Part shown: positions 51,701-63,651 of the stretch, one piece after another | Numbering within the stretch: the stretch's first letter is position 1 | Layout of the letters: each line of letters begins with the position of its first letter | Assembly (NCBI RefSeq): GCF_034702125.1 | Contig: NC_085876.1 | Span: 7,940,364 to 8,004,363, forward strand | Length of the DNA stretch: 64,000 bases | Direction: 5' to 3' | Source: Engraulis encrasicolus | Lineage: Eukaryota; Chordata; Actinopteri; Clupeiformes; Engraulidae | Made by a program: the position numbers and the translations under genes | The notes under the pieces: generated by a model | Told to the model about the DNA's origin: nothing | The model's input: the letters and a program-made list of their open reading frames with translations, nothing else | Database searches by the model: none

Positions 51701-54526
51701 CTGTATGAGGCTTCGGGAGGGAGGTCTGCTAGTTGGCCTCCGTTACACATACCTCTACATCAGTGTTTCTCAAAGTGGGGCGTAACTAAGCCCCCCTGGG
51801 GGGGCGCGGAGGTATCTCAGGGGGGGCGTGTGACATCTGATTTGGGCTTTTTTGCCCCAAGGAAATGATTTCCTGTCTCGCCAATATGTCAATAATTTTA
51901 AAGCCCTCACCAACATTATATTATTAATTGTCATGAATTTGAATAGCATAGGAAATGAGCACACATCTGCATTCGACTGCAGTCCCTCTTTGTTTAATCT
52001 CACCAGTCACCTTTCCTTTGATTCTGTGCAGCGATCGCAAAATCAGTCTGCGCGAGTACTGCTGTTGCTTGGGGGGGCTCGGAAGCATTCAGACCCTCTG
52101 AAGGGGGGAATGATGGAAAAAGTTTGAGAACCACTGCTCTACATGCAGAGCTAGACTGGGACCAAAAAAGGCCCATGCATTTTTGAGTGTCCCACTCTAG
52201 ATTGTGGGCCTGTCTCTAAATACAAAATACAAAATATTAAACACTCGTAGCATGTCATTCACATGCGTTCAATCATCTTTGCTATCATAAAGCATGCGTG
52301 TATTTTTTTTAATCATTGTGTAACGACTCTGCCAGGTGCATCGGCATGACGGCACTGTCAACCTGAAGCTGGCTGACTTTGGGCTGGCCCTGGTGGTCAC
52401 GGAGCCCCTCTTCACTGTCTGCGGCACACCTACCTATGTGGCACCGGAGATACTGGCAGAGACAGGTGCGGTTGGGGAGAAGGGGGGCAGTACTGTATAC
52501 TAGGAAATTGTGTTTTTAGTTTTGTAGATTATGGTGTGCTCTTAATCCAATGGTTTGGAGGCTTTTTGGGTTTGGGTGCTCTTTAGTCCAAGGTAAAAAA
52601 CTGAAAAAAAGAACATCTCTAAGGCACTCCTTTTTCCACTCAAATTTCTTGATGATTCTGGACAAGTCTTACATGGACATATTGAAAACAACGTCCACAC
52701 GTAGTACCTCCTTTAGGGCAGTGATTTTTTGACTATGGATTGAGTTTCCTCAGGTCTACATACTGTATGAGTCAAAAGTTGACTTACAATCTCTACATTC
52801 AGGGAGTAGGCCTACCCATGATGAAACATCAAACACACCAAGGGAAGGGGAGCACTAGTGATAGTTGTATTATTTGTAATGAAGCAACACACACTCCTAC
52901 ACGTTAACACCCAAAATTATATTGTTTGAAGAGAGCTACAAAAATGAATCTGAACATTTGCACACGCAGGCCCATCAAGTCTATCTGGACCCCACTCACC
53001 CTCTTCACTGTGCTTTCCAGTGGCAGCCAACTGGATGTAGAATTTTAAGTCCCAAGGGCAAGGAAGAGTGGCTACAAGCAGCCATTTGTCCCATCAGCTG
53101 TGGCCATTCTAAACAAAGAACAGGTTATAGTAACAGAGAGTAGATAAGCTTTATGTGCTCCTCAATACTCTTTTAGCAGTAGCATTGTAACTTTAAATTA
53201 TATATATATATCAATATAATTATTTATATGTGGTGAGTATAAATAGTTCTGTTGTTAATCAGTGATCTGAAAATTCTATTCATTCATTGGCATTAAATAT
53301 ATTACCACGATCCTCCTCTTCCTGCGGTATTCAGATTAACACATTACACTATTATCCGTCACTTTTGTGTGATAACATTGGTCTTTTCTTTGTTGCATTC
53401 AGGCTACGGTATAGCAGTTGATGTGTGGGCCATGGGAGTGATTCTATACATCCTGCTCTGTGGATTCCCTCCGTTTCGCAGTACGGACCGCAATCAAGTG
53501 GAGCTGTTCAAACTGATCCAGGCCGGAGACCTTCAGTTCCCTTCGCCATACTGGGACGAGATCTCAGAGGGTACTGGCTAATATCAACTACATATTTACT
53601 TGTATATAAAGACAAAAAAGAAAAAAACTGAGATCGAACAATATATAGTTGTGTACAGTAATTAATTACCACCTTTAGTTCCCACCCCCATACTGGTATG
53701 AGATCTCAGAGGGCACAGTGTAATATCATCAATGGCATCATCAATAATGTAAAATGAAAGAAATAACTCACAGTAATCAAATGCATTTTTGTCATTACCA
53801 GTAGTTATATACTAAATACTGGCACGTAGTTGATGCAAACATTACTCGAGCAGAGGACGTATAATATAATAAATATAATATAATTACACATTATCAGACA
53901 TGTAGTGTCATTAAAATCACTCTGTTCAGTGTGCTGAAAAAGGAAACGATTAAAGGTTTCTATTGCACGTTCTGTATACTATCCAGGATCAATCAAAATG
54001 TTGTCGTTATTGAATTAGGTGTACTTCCACCTTCCACCACTAGTCTGTTTCTATAGATCATTTTGTTGGAGTCTAAATGCCTTTTATGACGTGTTTGTCC
54101 ATAGATGTTAAGGACCTGATTCAAGGTCTACTCCAGGTGGACCCAAAGCAGCGTCTAACAGCCCAGCAGGCCCTTCAGCATGGCTGGATCCAGAGTGACG
54201 GTAAAGCCCCAGACGACAGCAACACGCATCAGACACCCCATGTGGCAGTCAGAGACAGCAGCAACCTCACAGAGAGCACCGAGGGGAAACACAAACTTCC
54301 ACGGACAAGCACCCCCTACAGGCAGGGCATCAGGCCCGCCAAGTCACCTGAGGCTGCTGCTGGACTCCAGAGAGACAACAGCACAGATAAGATGACAGAA
54401 GACGAGGGCACATCTGTGAGGATGAAGGAGTCCAGTACGGACCAGACGAATCAACACAGCTCGGTACTGAGTCCAGAAGAAGAGAAAAAAACAGACATGG
54501 AGACAAGCGATGTGCTAACCTCATGA
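48724..54526 (+). CDS. dclk3: doublecortin-like kinase 3, 6 exons
   Basis: This is a Ser/Thr kinase with one microtubule-binding doublecortin domain; the family is neuronal. Exons are 48724-48775, 49183-50426, 50874-51119, 52336-52465, 53403-53570 and 54105-54526, joining in phase to about 753 aa. The DCX domain lies at about 88-168 ([14 protein letters not shown] onward). A basic, low-complexity linker leads to the kinase at about 386-645: glycine loop GDGNFAVVH, Lys415 (AMK), Glu432, HRD Asp507, DFG Asp528 and APE in YVAPEIL. A Ser/Thr-rich tail of about 110 aa follows. A single DCX domain and LKLADFGLA favour DCLK3 over DCLK1/2, which have two. The short first exon is inferred from its donor and frame; another start is possible. 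Exons 3 and 5 have their 3' edges repeated in the following introns. Confidence 0.9.
50427..50462. repeat. (TGAA)n directly at the dclk3 exon 2 donor
   Basis: About eight ATGA/TGAA units begin within 10 bp of the splice donor at 50427. Confidence 0.9.
51098..51620 (+). repeat. tandem array repeating the 3' edge of dclk3 exon 3
   Basis: The exon ends ATCAAGCCCGAAAACCTGCT then G, followed by GTACTC. Diverged copies of this edge plus following intron start near 51266 (ATCAAGCCAGAAAATGGTAA), 51386 (CACCAAAACACAAAACTTGC then TGGTG) and 51515 (GAGAAAACCTGCTATG). Intervals are 168, 120 and 129 bp. Shared linkers such as ACACATGCTCACAAG and CACAAATCCTxxACACAAAG confirm the units. Read through in frame, the intron repeats IKPEN and NLLVLxH motifs of the kinase catalytic loop. 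Confidence 0.85.
51761..52136. mobile_element. hAT-type miniature element, dclk3 intron 3
   Basis: Inverted ends CAGTGTTTCTCAAAGTGGGG and AAAGTTTGAGAACCACTG. Perfect 8-bp target duplication CTCTACAT (51753-51760 and 52137-52144). Confidence 0.93.
53674..53730 (+). repeat. copy of the 3' edge of dclk3 exon 5 in the next intron
   Basis: The end of exon 5 (from about 53533, CAGTTCCCTTCGCCATACTG onward) is repeated 141 bp downstream as TTAGTTCCCACCCCCATACTG, then GAGATCTCAGAGGG. Intron bases after the donor (TAATATCA) are copied too. The copied junction reads GAGGGCACAG, so the donor GT is lost. Confidence 0.85.
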
Positions 54527-54763
54527 GAAATACACAGGTGCTTCTCAATGAATTAGAATATTAAAGGGAAAGTTCTTTTATACAATATTAAGATTAACAT
54601 TACTGTACGTATGGCGTGCACATCATTTTGATGTATTACACACACTGCTAATGAAAATCCATAGTATTCACTACCTCAGGAAATTATAGAATAGAATATT
54701 TTTAGAACAGCAGAAAACAGTGCTTTGCAACATAAAAAATCCCCCCCCCCCAAAAAAAAGTTG

Positions 54764-55056
54764 GGTAACGGGTAACACTTTATTTTAGGCATACATCTAT
54801 TAGTAGCACTAATACATACAATGCCTGCATAAGTACCTTGTAAGGCATGTACTAAGCAAATGCTAAGGCCTACTAGGTCCTTACTAAGGTTAAATTGGTA
54901 ATAAATCCCTTATTGTGCATGAACAAGACATTTGCGAATACATGCCTAACAAATGTTTGATTTTGCTTTGTACATGCTTTACAAGTTACTTATACAGGAA
55001 CATTGTAGGCCTATGTATTAGTGCTAATAGATGTATCCCTAAAATAAAGTGTTACC
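54764..55056. mobile_element. hAT-type miniature element after dclk3
   Basis: Left end GGTAACGGGTAACACTTTAT, with the terminal hexamer doubled; right end AAAATAAAGTGTTACC. Perfect target duplication AAAAGTTG (54756-54763 and 55057-55064). The halves are partly inverted copies, as in the 1.6-kb relative at 38935-40557. Confidence 0.88.
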
Positions 55057-55956
55057 AAAAGTTGATATGGCCTCAGTACAAGACAAATAATTTAATGGAA
55101 ATACATGAACTTTTCAACACTATATTGCAATTTATTGCAATGTGCCTGTCCAGTGTTTAATACTCTAAGTCAAGCTTTCTGCTGCATCATTGATGTTTTT
55201 TCCTCTTCAGGAACAGTTTTTTCTGCACACTGTGCTGAAATATGTGGAAAAGTTGTGAGTATTTCCAAAAGGAAGTTTTCCATGTTAACAGACAATAAGA
55301 TAAGGGGATAACCAACCGAAGGCATTTGAATTATGGTCCGTATCTGCTAAAATTCGGGTAAATTCAGGATTCGGTCATCAGATTATGAAACTAAAATATT
55401 GTTAAATGTGTTTGTCTACTGTATGCGTCCTGTCCTGTTTTACGATACCTGTACACTACAGTATGGGGCCTAGAACCAGCGGAACACCATTCTGTGATGA
55501 GGAATTGAAGTCAAAGCCCATTAAATAACAAAGATCATAAGCTGAAACCCGTAGCGCAGAGGCTCTGGCTGTTTGTTGTTACAACATGTAACACTGTTCT
55601 ATGCCTTATACTTCTCCTTATCGTCATCACCGTCGTTTTTGGCCAAGACCAGCTATTTTGATCATTGTGGATGGCAATATAAACTGTGCTCTATTTAATT
55701 GGGGCTTGAAGACTAATTTTAGTACAAGGAACAGCAATTAAGTTAACAGTAGTGTCATGCAGTATAAAAGCCAATTCCACCAATCTGTGACATTAGTGAT
55801 AGTAACAGATTTCTCTTTAACGCTTTATTTTACAGCGTCTTCTTTAGAGTCGTTGCATTTCAGCATGTGTATCAAGATGTAATAGTATGTGTATACTTAC
55901 ACAACAGTCACCTAACCCTAACCCATAAATTACAATGTAATTCCATGACGGCTATA

Positions 55957-56847
55957 CACTCACCGGCCACTACATTAGGGACACCTGTTACAACTGTTTA
56001 TTGAGGCAAATTTCTGATCAGCCAAGTACATGATGGCAACTCGATGCATTTGTGCATGTAGACATGGCCGAGATGATCTGATAAAGTTCAAACCGAGCAT
56101 TATAATGTGGACAAAAGGTTATTTAAATTACTTTTAACATGGCATGGCTGTGGGTGCCGAAGGGCCTGATTTGAGTGCAGAAATGACTGATCTACTGAGA
56201 TATTCACGCACAACCATCTCTAGGGTTTACAAAGAATGGTACGAAAAAGAAAATAAATGTAGTGTGCAGCGATTCTGTGGGCAAAAATGGCTTGTTGATA
56301 GTAGAGGTCAGAGGAGAACAGCCATACTGGTTTGAGTTGATACAAAGGCAACATTAAGTAAAAAAATAAAATAAAAAAAAACACTCATTACAACCGTGGT
56401 ATGCATAAGAGAATCCCTGATTACACAGCACATCAAATCTTGAGGCAAATGGGCTATAGCTGCAGAAAACCTCATTTGGTGCCACTCATGTCAGCTAAGA
56501 ACACGAAAATGAGGTAACAATTTACACAGGCTCACCATAAACGGCACTAGAAGATCTGAAAAATGTTGCCTGGTCTGATGAGTCTTCATATCTACTGCAA
56601 CACTCAGGTAGAATGGTCCGAATTTGGCGTCAACAGCGTGAAAACATGGGTCAACCCTTCAGGCTGGGGATATAATGGCATAAGGACATTTTTTTAGCAC
56701 AATTTGGGCCAATTTGTACCAATTTATCTTTGTTGGAATGCCACAGCCTACCCGAGTTTTGTTGTAGGCAGTCCAGGCAGTTCTGAAGGCAAAAGGGGGT
56801 CCAACCCAGCATTAGAGAGGTGTTCCTAATGGAGTGGCCGGTGAGTG
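55957..56847 (+). mobile_element. Tc1/mariner-type transposon, internally deleted
   Basis: Inverted ends CACTCACCGGCCACTACATT and AATGGAGTGGCCGGTGAGTG sit between TA dinucleotides. A plus-strand frame (56144-56335) retains part of the DNA-binding region (LRYSRTTISRVYKEWY), and the element then degenerates. Text near 56560-56640 matches the following catalytic region, but most of the DDE domain is deleted, so it cannot encode transposase. Confidence 0.88.
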
Positions 56848-59800
56848 TATGTGTTCACATATAGCCTTCTTTGTTACACCCTGATTAAAGTATCAGAGAC
56901 AGGAAAATGTCTCTCCTGGTAGCCTAAAAACAACTTGTCCCCACTCCACATGTGAAACATGCACACCTGTGTGAGATGACATCAGTGCAATGTAACGTGA
57001 CGAGAGAAGCATGTAGGCTCTCCCGGGCCGCTCACAACTTTGACTGGCCCATGACAAAAATTGTAGAAAGGGCCCCCTCCCAATACATACATACAAAGTA
57101 ATCAGGACCCCCACCCCTCCCCTCCCCGGGCCCGGTGAGATGTCATCTGCACAGTGGAAGAAGCATGTAGGCTACTGTGCAACCAAACTGTACAGTACAA
57201 CTGAGACAACCAAACCAACTTGTCTTACTTGTGTGTGTCTAGGCCAGGGCCATACACTGTGACGATGCAAAATTCCTTGTTTTTTTTTTTTTTTGGTCAT
57301 GTGTGTTTGAATGATGTCAGCGCACAGCTAACAAAAACAAACAAACAGAAACTAGCTGACTGGTGCACTGAAGATGGCTATGGTGTTCTATATTATTAAT
57401 GCCAACAGTTAAACAACAATTATTATAGCCAACAATTGTTGAGGGAGATTATACACCCGACTTTCCCAAACGTTTTTTGGCATGGGACCCCATTTTGACA
57501 TCGCAACTTTCTGGGGGACCCCGTACACACTTTTTCACAACAAAGATTAAAACATGACTGAGATTCTTAAGTTGTACGGTATTACACCTAAAGATTTTAA
57601 TGGCAATCCAAGATTGGTAATGGTGTTTCAAAGAATAGTTATGTTATATTAATTAGTAATATTTATCAGTATTGTTTTTTTCCCACACACTTTCAGACAT
57701 TTCAGGCAACCTCAAATGGGGTGCCGACCCCAGTGTTCTCTGAGGAACCTTGTTCCAAGAACTTTTAGGTTCTTCAGGAAAACTTTGGGTTCCCCTTTGG
57801 ACCAGATGAGGGTGCTTTGAGGAACCTTCAAATTTGTCCAGTGCTGTGAGCTCCAACTCCTTATTGGAAGTGAGAATGCCCCACAACCAGTGCACCATTG
57901 TTCATGCTGAGGGGTGACATTGGTCAGTCACCACCAGAGGGGGACAGCTGTTTTCCCTTCCCAGGCTAAACAAAATGTAACTTAAATATCCACTACAGGC
58001 CAATATAACCACAACTGTTAACTTATGTAGCCAGTCAAGTCACTGGAGCCCAACCATAAGTGTCTGGGTTCATTCATTCAAGCTCCCCCATCCCCCCAAA
58101 ACAACACAAATTTCATCCTTTGGGCCAGTGACAATTCTATAGGGTCCGGCGGTGGTCCACCCAGTCTATTGTTTAAATCCATCCCCTCTCCCTCTGTAAT
58201 CTGGTGCTTGTGTCAGCACTCCCAGTGGCCTCCAGTCCCTGCCCATCACTCGCTCTCTCTCCCTCACAGACGCTGACAGACCAGATTTAGTTGAGATTAG
58301 TTTTAATAGAAAGGCACATGTACAGCCAGACAGCATGAGATTGGTTGGCAAAAGAAAAAAATAAAACAAAATAAGATATAAGCACAAACTATATATTCTA
58401 GTAGAATAATTACAATCTCTACACATTTTGTTTTGCTTTTTTTGTCTTCTTCTTCTTCTTTGTCTCAGATGAAATTCAAGTAAAAGTCTTCTTGTCTGCT
58501 GCTGCCGAGGGCGAGGGTTCCATGTCCAGACAGTACACGACGGGCCACAACACCACACCTCTCTTCCGCTCCTTGTTTTGTTTATTTTATTTTTTTGCCT
58601 TGTGCATCATCAAACCACCTCTAAATGAAAAGGGCATGACCTGTATGTCCTACAAATGGGCCTCAGAGCTTCTTCATCTTCACGTCTCGCCTTAACTACT
58701 CCACCCCTGCTTGAAAACAACAGTAAAGACGCCTTCTTTTTGTGCCTAAGTTATTCACTGCTAGTCCCCTTTCCTGCTGTTTGTTTTTTGCTTCTCTTTC
58801 TTTCTTCTTTCACGACACAGTCACAAGGCCTTAGATCACATGAGCATTGTTTACACAAGAATAGGGATTGAGAGGATTGAGGATTGAGGATGTTTTGGAC
58901 ATGGGCATAATGTAGATGTGTATGCATCTATATACCGTCAATCCTAAATTTATATCCAGGCCCCTCATAGTAGTCTGGTGTAAATCATTTTTCAAAAAAA
59001 TAAAAGCCTTTCCTTTTTGTATTAAAAGACTCCTTCAAATTTTGTTTTTGTTAATAGTAGCCCTGGGTATTACTTGAGGAAATACGGTATGTCTATGTTT
59101 CTTGAGATGTGTAGCCAAAGTCAGCCCCCTCCCTCTTCTGCTATGAAGTAGTGGGAAGTATCGCAAGAAGGTGGTTCAGGTGCAAACCCGGGGAGTTTTA
59201 CAAGAACCTGTCTTAATAGAAAACCAGCTAAAGTTAACCTTGAGGTAGTGATACATGATTTAATAGAAGCCCAGACTCATAATTTTCTTAATTAATTGAT
59301 AATCTGATAATCTTTCTGTTATTAGATGCACCACTTCTTGTAGGATCCACTTAGCCAGGCTAACCACTTAACTATGTCCTTGGAATACCCCCCATGTTAA
59401 GTAAACCTGAAGGTAGTAGTGGTACATAAACAAATGAAAAGAACCGGAACGCCTCATCTTCTTCACTCAGACACCTGCTATGTAGCAGGTGCACCACTTT
59501 TTACAGGTTTACTTAGCCAGGTTTATCACTTAACTGCATACTTGGAATACCCCTATGGGCACTCACATTTACAAACATACAGATAACTTTTTGGGAGGGG
59601 GTTGAGAGTGATACGGTGGGGTGGGGTGAGGTGGGGGAGTCTTTGATCACATGACCATCAGACACTCTCCCTATAATCTGCACAAGAGCAGGGATTGAGC
59701 CAGCTGATTTAAGACGTTTGGAGATTTGTTGTTGCCAAACACTGCGTTCCTTATTACACAGACACGATCAAATCTGCGCAAATATGCACAGCGCACAAAC

Positions 59801-61600
59801 AAACTGAAAAATGACAATGCAATCTGGTTAGAAATGGGTTGCTGAACTTTTCAGTTTCAATGGTTTCTGTGACATCAGTAGTCAACCTGATTGTCACCCT
59901 CACAAAGTCAAGGACACTCACATTTACAAACACGCCGACCACTTTCTGGGGGTGTTGAGAGGGATGGGTAGGGTGGGGTTTTTGGGGCGCCAGGACTGCA
60001 AGCAGCGTTCCACAGGGTCCAAGCAGTTACGCTCCAGTGGGTAGCATTTGAATCAGCCTCCAAAGGCTTTCTCTCTGTCTCTCAGCAGTTTCTATTTTTC
60101 ACTTGACAAAAAACTAAAATAATAATAATAATAATAATAAAAAAGAACAAACAAAAATCACTGCATACATTGTTTCATTTTCTTTCCATGACTGTTCAGC
60201 GGTAGAAAAGATTTCTGGAGATTTTAAATAATAATAATAATAAAAAAAAATAGTAAAATAAAATTTGCCAGAAAAAAGAAAGACTGTAGGCTACTACCAT
60301 CAAACCTGATATAACCATGAAAAACAATACATTCACAGTATGCATCTATGTGTATTTAACAGCACACTCTTCAAAACGTAACAATTACTTTTATAGATGA
60401 AGAGTTTGACCCATCTTGAACTTTCACGCTGGCTGAAAGTCGTCAGTTTCAGGTTTTTTTTCCTTCACAGTAACATGTTAACTTTCGTGAAACTGGAAAT
60501 GTGTAAAGTCGTGCAGAAACTGAACCCAAGAACATTGGTGACTGGATCAACTCATAATCCAATCAATGTCTACTACGCACAAAACCTTGGGGTGGGAAAG
60601 CATTCTGATGCAAGATTTATAGTTAATGCTACTTAAAAAAAAGAAAAGAAAAAGCAAAACGCAAGATGCATGGCTGCTTGTCTGGATGCAACTAAAACTG
60701 TTTTGAAGCAACTACAGATCTATAATACAACATACTGTGTATATTTTTTACATGCTTACGTGTCCCTGTGCCTTGTGTCTGTTTTTGAGTTGTTGCTGAA
60801 AAAAAGAAAATAAAACATTTGAATAAAAAACAGAAAAGAAAAGAAAATACCACAACTCCAATAGTGTGCTTGGCTGCTTGACTGCTTGGACCCCCTTATA
60901 ACAAATTCAACTCAAGTAATTAAAAGGTCCTCACACACTATCATTAATAAAAAAAAGATGTAAAAATAAAATAAAATAAAAGTTAGCTTACAAGGACAAC
61001 GACTCTTTTGAGTACAATTGTCTGCACACACTACTACTACCACTACAAACACACACACACACATGCACACACACACTTTAAATAATAAAAAATGTCATGA
61101 TGGAATCACTGACACCTTTCCCCAAACCACCCTCCCCCATCCCACACTGTCCAAAAACAAAATAAAACCTCCTGCACACACGCACACAGACAGACACACA
61201 CACACACACACACCAGGATTAAAGCCATGGTTAAAGCTTGGGACATAATCATACTCACACGTACCCATACCTTGAAACACACATTCTCTCTCACACTCAC
61301 ACACACCCATGTGACTAGTAGACCTAGGTGCAGCAACATCGAACTCTTGGCTTCTTTCTCGCTTGCTCGCTCTCTTTGTCTTAGAGGTATCTGTGTTTTT
61401 CAGTGGTACTTCTTCTATTTCTTCTCTCCCACCCCTTTTCTTATCCTCTTCCCAACAACAACAACAACAATACCACCACCACCACTACCCTCCTCCTCCT
61501 CCACTTGACCCCATTCACAACAACCAACCCCCAACCCCCAGTCTCCGGCCCAGTCTAGTATCCCACCAACAACAGCACCCCACCCCACCCAGGCCAGCTC
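56848..61600. other. intergenic DNA and probable zftraf1 3' UTR
   Basis: No coding exon found. A minus-strand AATAAA (TTTATT on the plus strand at 58581-58586) and another at 62028-62033 are candidate zftraf1 polyadenylation signals, so the UTR could be 0.25 or 3.7 kb. A-rich simple sequence with AAT repeats occurs at 60115-60260 and short AC tracts at 61045-61215. Diverged duplications are listed separately. Confidence 0.45.
59330..59990. repeat. two interleaved diverged duplications
   Basis: CACTTAGCCAGGCTAACCAC at about 59347 recurs as TTACTTAGCCAGGTTTATCAC at about 59500, each followed by TTGGAATACCCC. CACTCACATTTACAAACA occurs at about 59560 and again at about 59913, each followed by a G/T-rich GTGGGG block. 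They sit in the presumed zftraf1 3' flank. Confidence 0.6.
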
Positions 61601-61608
61601 CTCTCATC

Positions 61609-62160
61609 TCATTTCTGGATCTGGAAGATAAGGAGGCGCAGGTTGATGTTCTTGGCGGCCAGTGGTACTTTTGTCTTAACCTCTCCACCACCACCATCCT
61701 CCCTCTCCTCACTCAACCCATTCCCTCCCATCCCCCACTCTACTGCACCCAAGCCCTCCGTCTCTCATCTGGCAAATGGAAGTCAAGAGGTGCAGGTTGA
61801 TGTTCTTGGTGGACAGTGGTTCTTTTTGTTTTTGTTTTGTTTTTCACTCCTGTCCTTTTGTCTTGTCCTCTCCGCAACACCAACGCCCATCTCAACATTC
61901 CCTCCCGTCGCCCAGCTCACTCCATCCCCAGATCTGCTTCTCATTTTTTAGGTCTGGAAGATGAAGTCAGGGGCAGCAGCAGCTGATGTTCTTGGTGGCC
62001 AGTGGTGCTTCTCCTTCACGCCTGTCATTTATTTTGCCTTGTCCTCTCCACAAGGTCAACACCCTCTCCACAGTCCCTCCCATCCCCCACTCCTCTCGTT
62101 TCATTTCCGGATCTAGAAGATGAGGAGGTGCGGGTTGACGTTCGTAGTGGCCAGTGGTAC
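61609..62160 (-). repeat. tandem array repeating the end of the zftraf1 coding sequence
   Basis: Downstream of the true stop (62282-62284) four further units contain the last 17 codons and stop. Their stop positions are 62101, 61941, 61765 and 61609, with intervals of 181, 160, 176 and 156 bp. All copies leave homology at the same point, GGCCAG (62330-62335 in the parent). The farthest copy is the best kept: 52 of 54 bases match, and it still reads [10 protein letters not shown] then IFQIQK and stop. The nearest copy has about 45 of 54. The linker DNA is pyrimidine-rich on the plus strand with a GTCTTGTCCTCTCC block. Confidence 0.88.
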
Positions 62161-62281
62161 TTCACTCCTTTTGTCTTGTCCTCTCCGCAACACCAACAAC
62201 ATTTCCTCCCGTCCTGTCCCCCACCCCATTCCACTCCACTCCTCTCCTCTCCACCCCCAGCCCAGCTCCTCTCCTCTTGTC

Positions 62282-63651
62282 TCATTTCTGGATCTGGAAG
62301 ATGAAGAGGCGCAGGTTGATGTTCTTGGCGGCCAGCAGCTTGTTGCACTCCACCGAGTCGCAGATGGGCAGCGGCACGTACTCGGTCTCGTTGGCGTCGT
62401 TGGAGAAGACGTGGTGCTGGATGACGGGCTGGATCTTCACGTCGTCGTAGGGGCCTTTCAGCAGCAGGAAGTGGCACTCCAGCGCAGCGTTCACCTTCAA
62501 AGACAACGTCAAGGTCAAAAGGGCCAAAAGTCAAAGTCTTTTCTGTAGTTTTAGTAAATGCAAACGGTGGTTAAACAGCTCACCTTATGAAAGCAGTTGC
62601 CAACTCAGAACTTCATGCCATAATATTTTATTTGACCTGCAATTTCGGTGCTATAAGCCCCTACGTTTTTGTTATTCTTGAAACCCTGTGGCTTATAGCC
62701 CTATGTAGCGTGGGTAATGTTTTCATTGTATGTCACAAATACAATTTGAAGGGAGCACTGGAGCTAATGTTGTGTACATATCCAATGTTACAATGAGGAC
62801 ACCTTTGGCTTATACAGAGGTGAGCCTCTGGCCAATTATTTTTTTCCTTGTTAAATTTAGAGGATGCAGCGTATATCCGGATGCATGTTACAATCCAGAA
62901 CGTATGCGTACGTTCACCATCTCCCATGCATTGACACAGACAGGACGGACATTAAAGTGCAACAGGACAAGAAAGGCAGTCAGTCATGTGGTGCAGTCAC
63001 AGACCTTGCTCTTGAGGATCAGCTGGAAGGAGAGCGTGCGTTTGCAGGAGAGGTTGGGGTTGCGCTCCGAGTCGTTGACGCGTGCCTTCAGCACCCAAGT
63101 CTGGTTCAGCACGGTGAAGCGAGGCGTCTCGTAGTACAGCCGCGTGATGAAGTCGTCAGTGCGGTACGGCCGGAACTGCACCTCTACAGTTAACAACCAA
63201 ACAAAACGGTAATGAGTGAAAATGCGTCTTAAAACTGATCTTAATTTGTATAAAAGACTGTGTCACTTTGGAGGGAGGCACCTGATTTTTTTTAGGTCCA
63301 ACAACAACAGAAACGAGGTAATGAGTGGAAATGGGTCTGAAAAACAAGACTTGATCTTTTGAGGCGATCTTCTCAATGCCGAGAAGGGTGTGTGTGTGTG
63401 TGTGTGTGTGTGCGCGTGTGTACGTGCCTAAGCACGTACCAGTGAAGCCGATCTTCTCGAAGCAGAGCAGGTTGAAGATGGAGCTGTATAGGGTGAGCTC
63501 TCTGCGGTGCTGCTGGTCCATGTCGCTCAGGATCCCCATCAGCTCCTGGCCGCTCTTGCTCGGGTGGAGGCACGCCGCCTCGTGGGCTGGCAGCTCGTGG
63601 TACGGCCCTTGCCAGGGGCACCCGATCCTCACGTACTTACACCGGGTCACT
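62282..63651 (-). CDS. zftraf1: ZFTRAF1/CYHR1 (cysteine- and histidine-rich, TRAF-type zinc finger) C-terminal part
   Basis: Three minus-strand exons are visible: 63440-63651, 63005-63183 and 62282-62494. They join in phase (first exon ends GFT plus g, next starts ag GTG). The first carries part of the zinc-finger region with [20 protein letters not shown] and [11 protein letters not shown]. The second has [20 protein letters not shown] and the [12 protein letters not shown] block. The last begins [19 protein letters not shown] and ends [13 protein letters not shown]. These blocks are characteristic of CYHR1. The 5' exons, including any RING part, lie beyond 64000. It is transcribed toward dclk3, tail to tail. 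The last exon's end and both edges of the first visible exon are echoed in tandem copies nearby. Confidence 0.85.
63205..63400 (-). repeat. duplication of the 3' edge of the 63440-63651 exon with following intron
   Basis: GCCGATCTTCTCGAAGCAGA (exon, 63448 on) is echoed as GGCGATCTTCTCAATGCCGA at about 63363. GGTAATGAGTG followed by AAATG and GTCT occurs at about 63208 and 63318, showing a unit of about 85-110 bp. A TG tract (63388-63420) separates the true exon from its copy. Confidence 0.65.

Noticed and set aside
56144..56335. 63-aa frame as a candidate gene
   Set aside because: It is the DNA-binding remnant of a deleted Tc1-type transposase inside clear inverted ends.
61609..62335. Regularly spaced repeats that might be taken for a CRISPR array
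   Set aside because: Repeat copies are diverged, linkers are related to each other, and the repeat is a coding exon end in an animal genome.
62025..62534. 169-aa minus-strand frame over the zftraf1 last exon
   Set aside because: It is a shifted frame; the true frame is fixed by the conserved [10 protein letters not shown] and FQIQK blocks.
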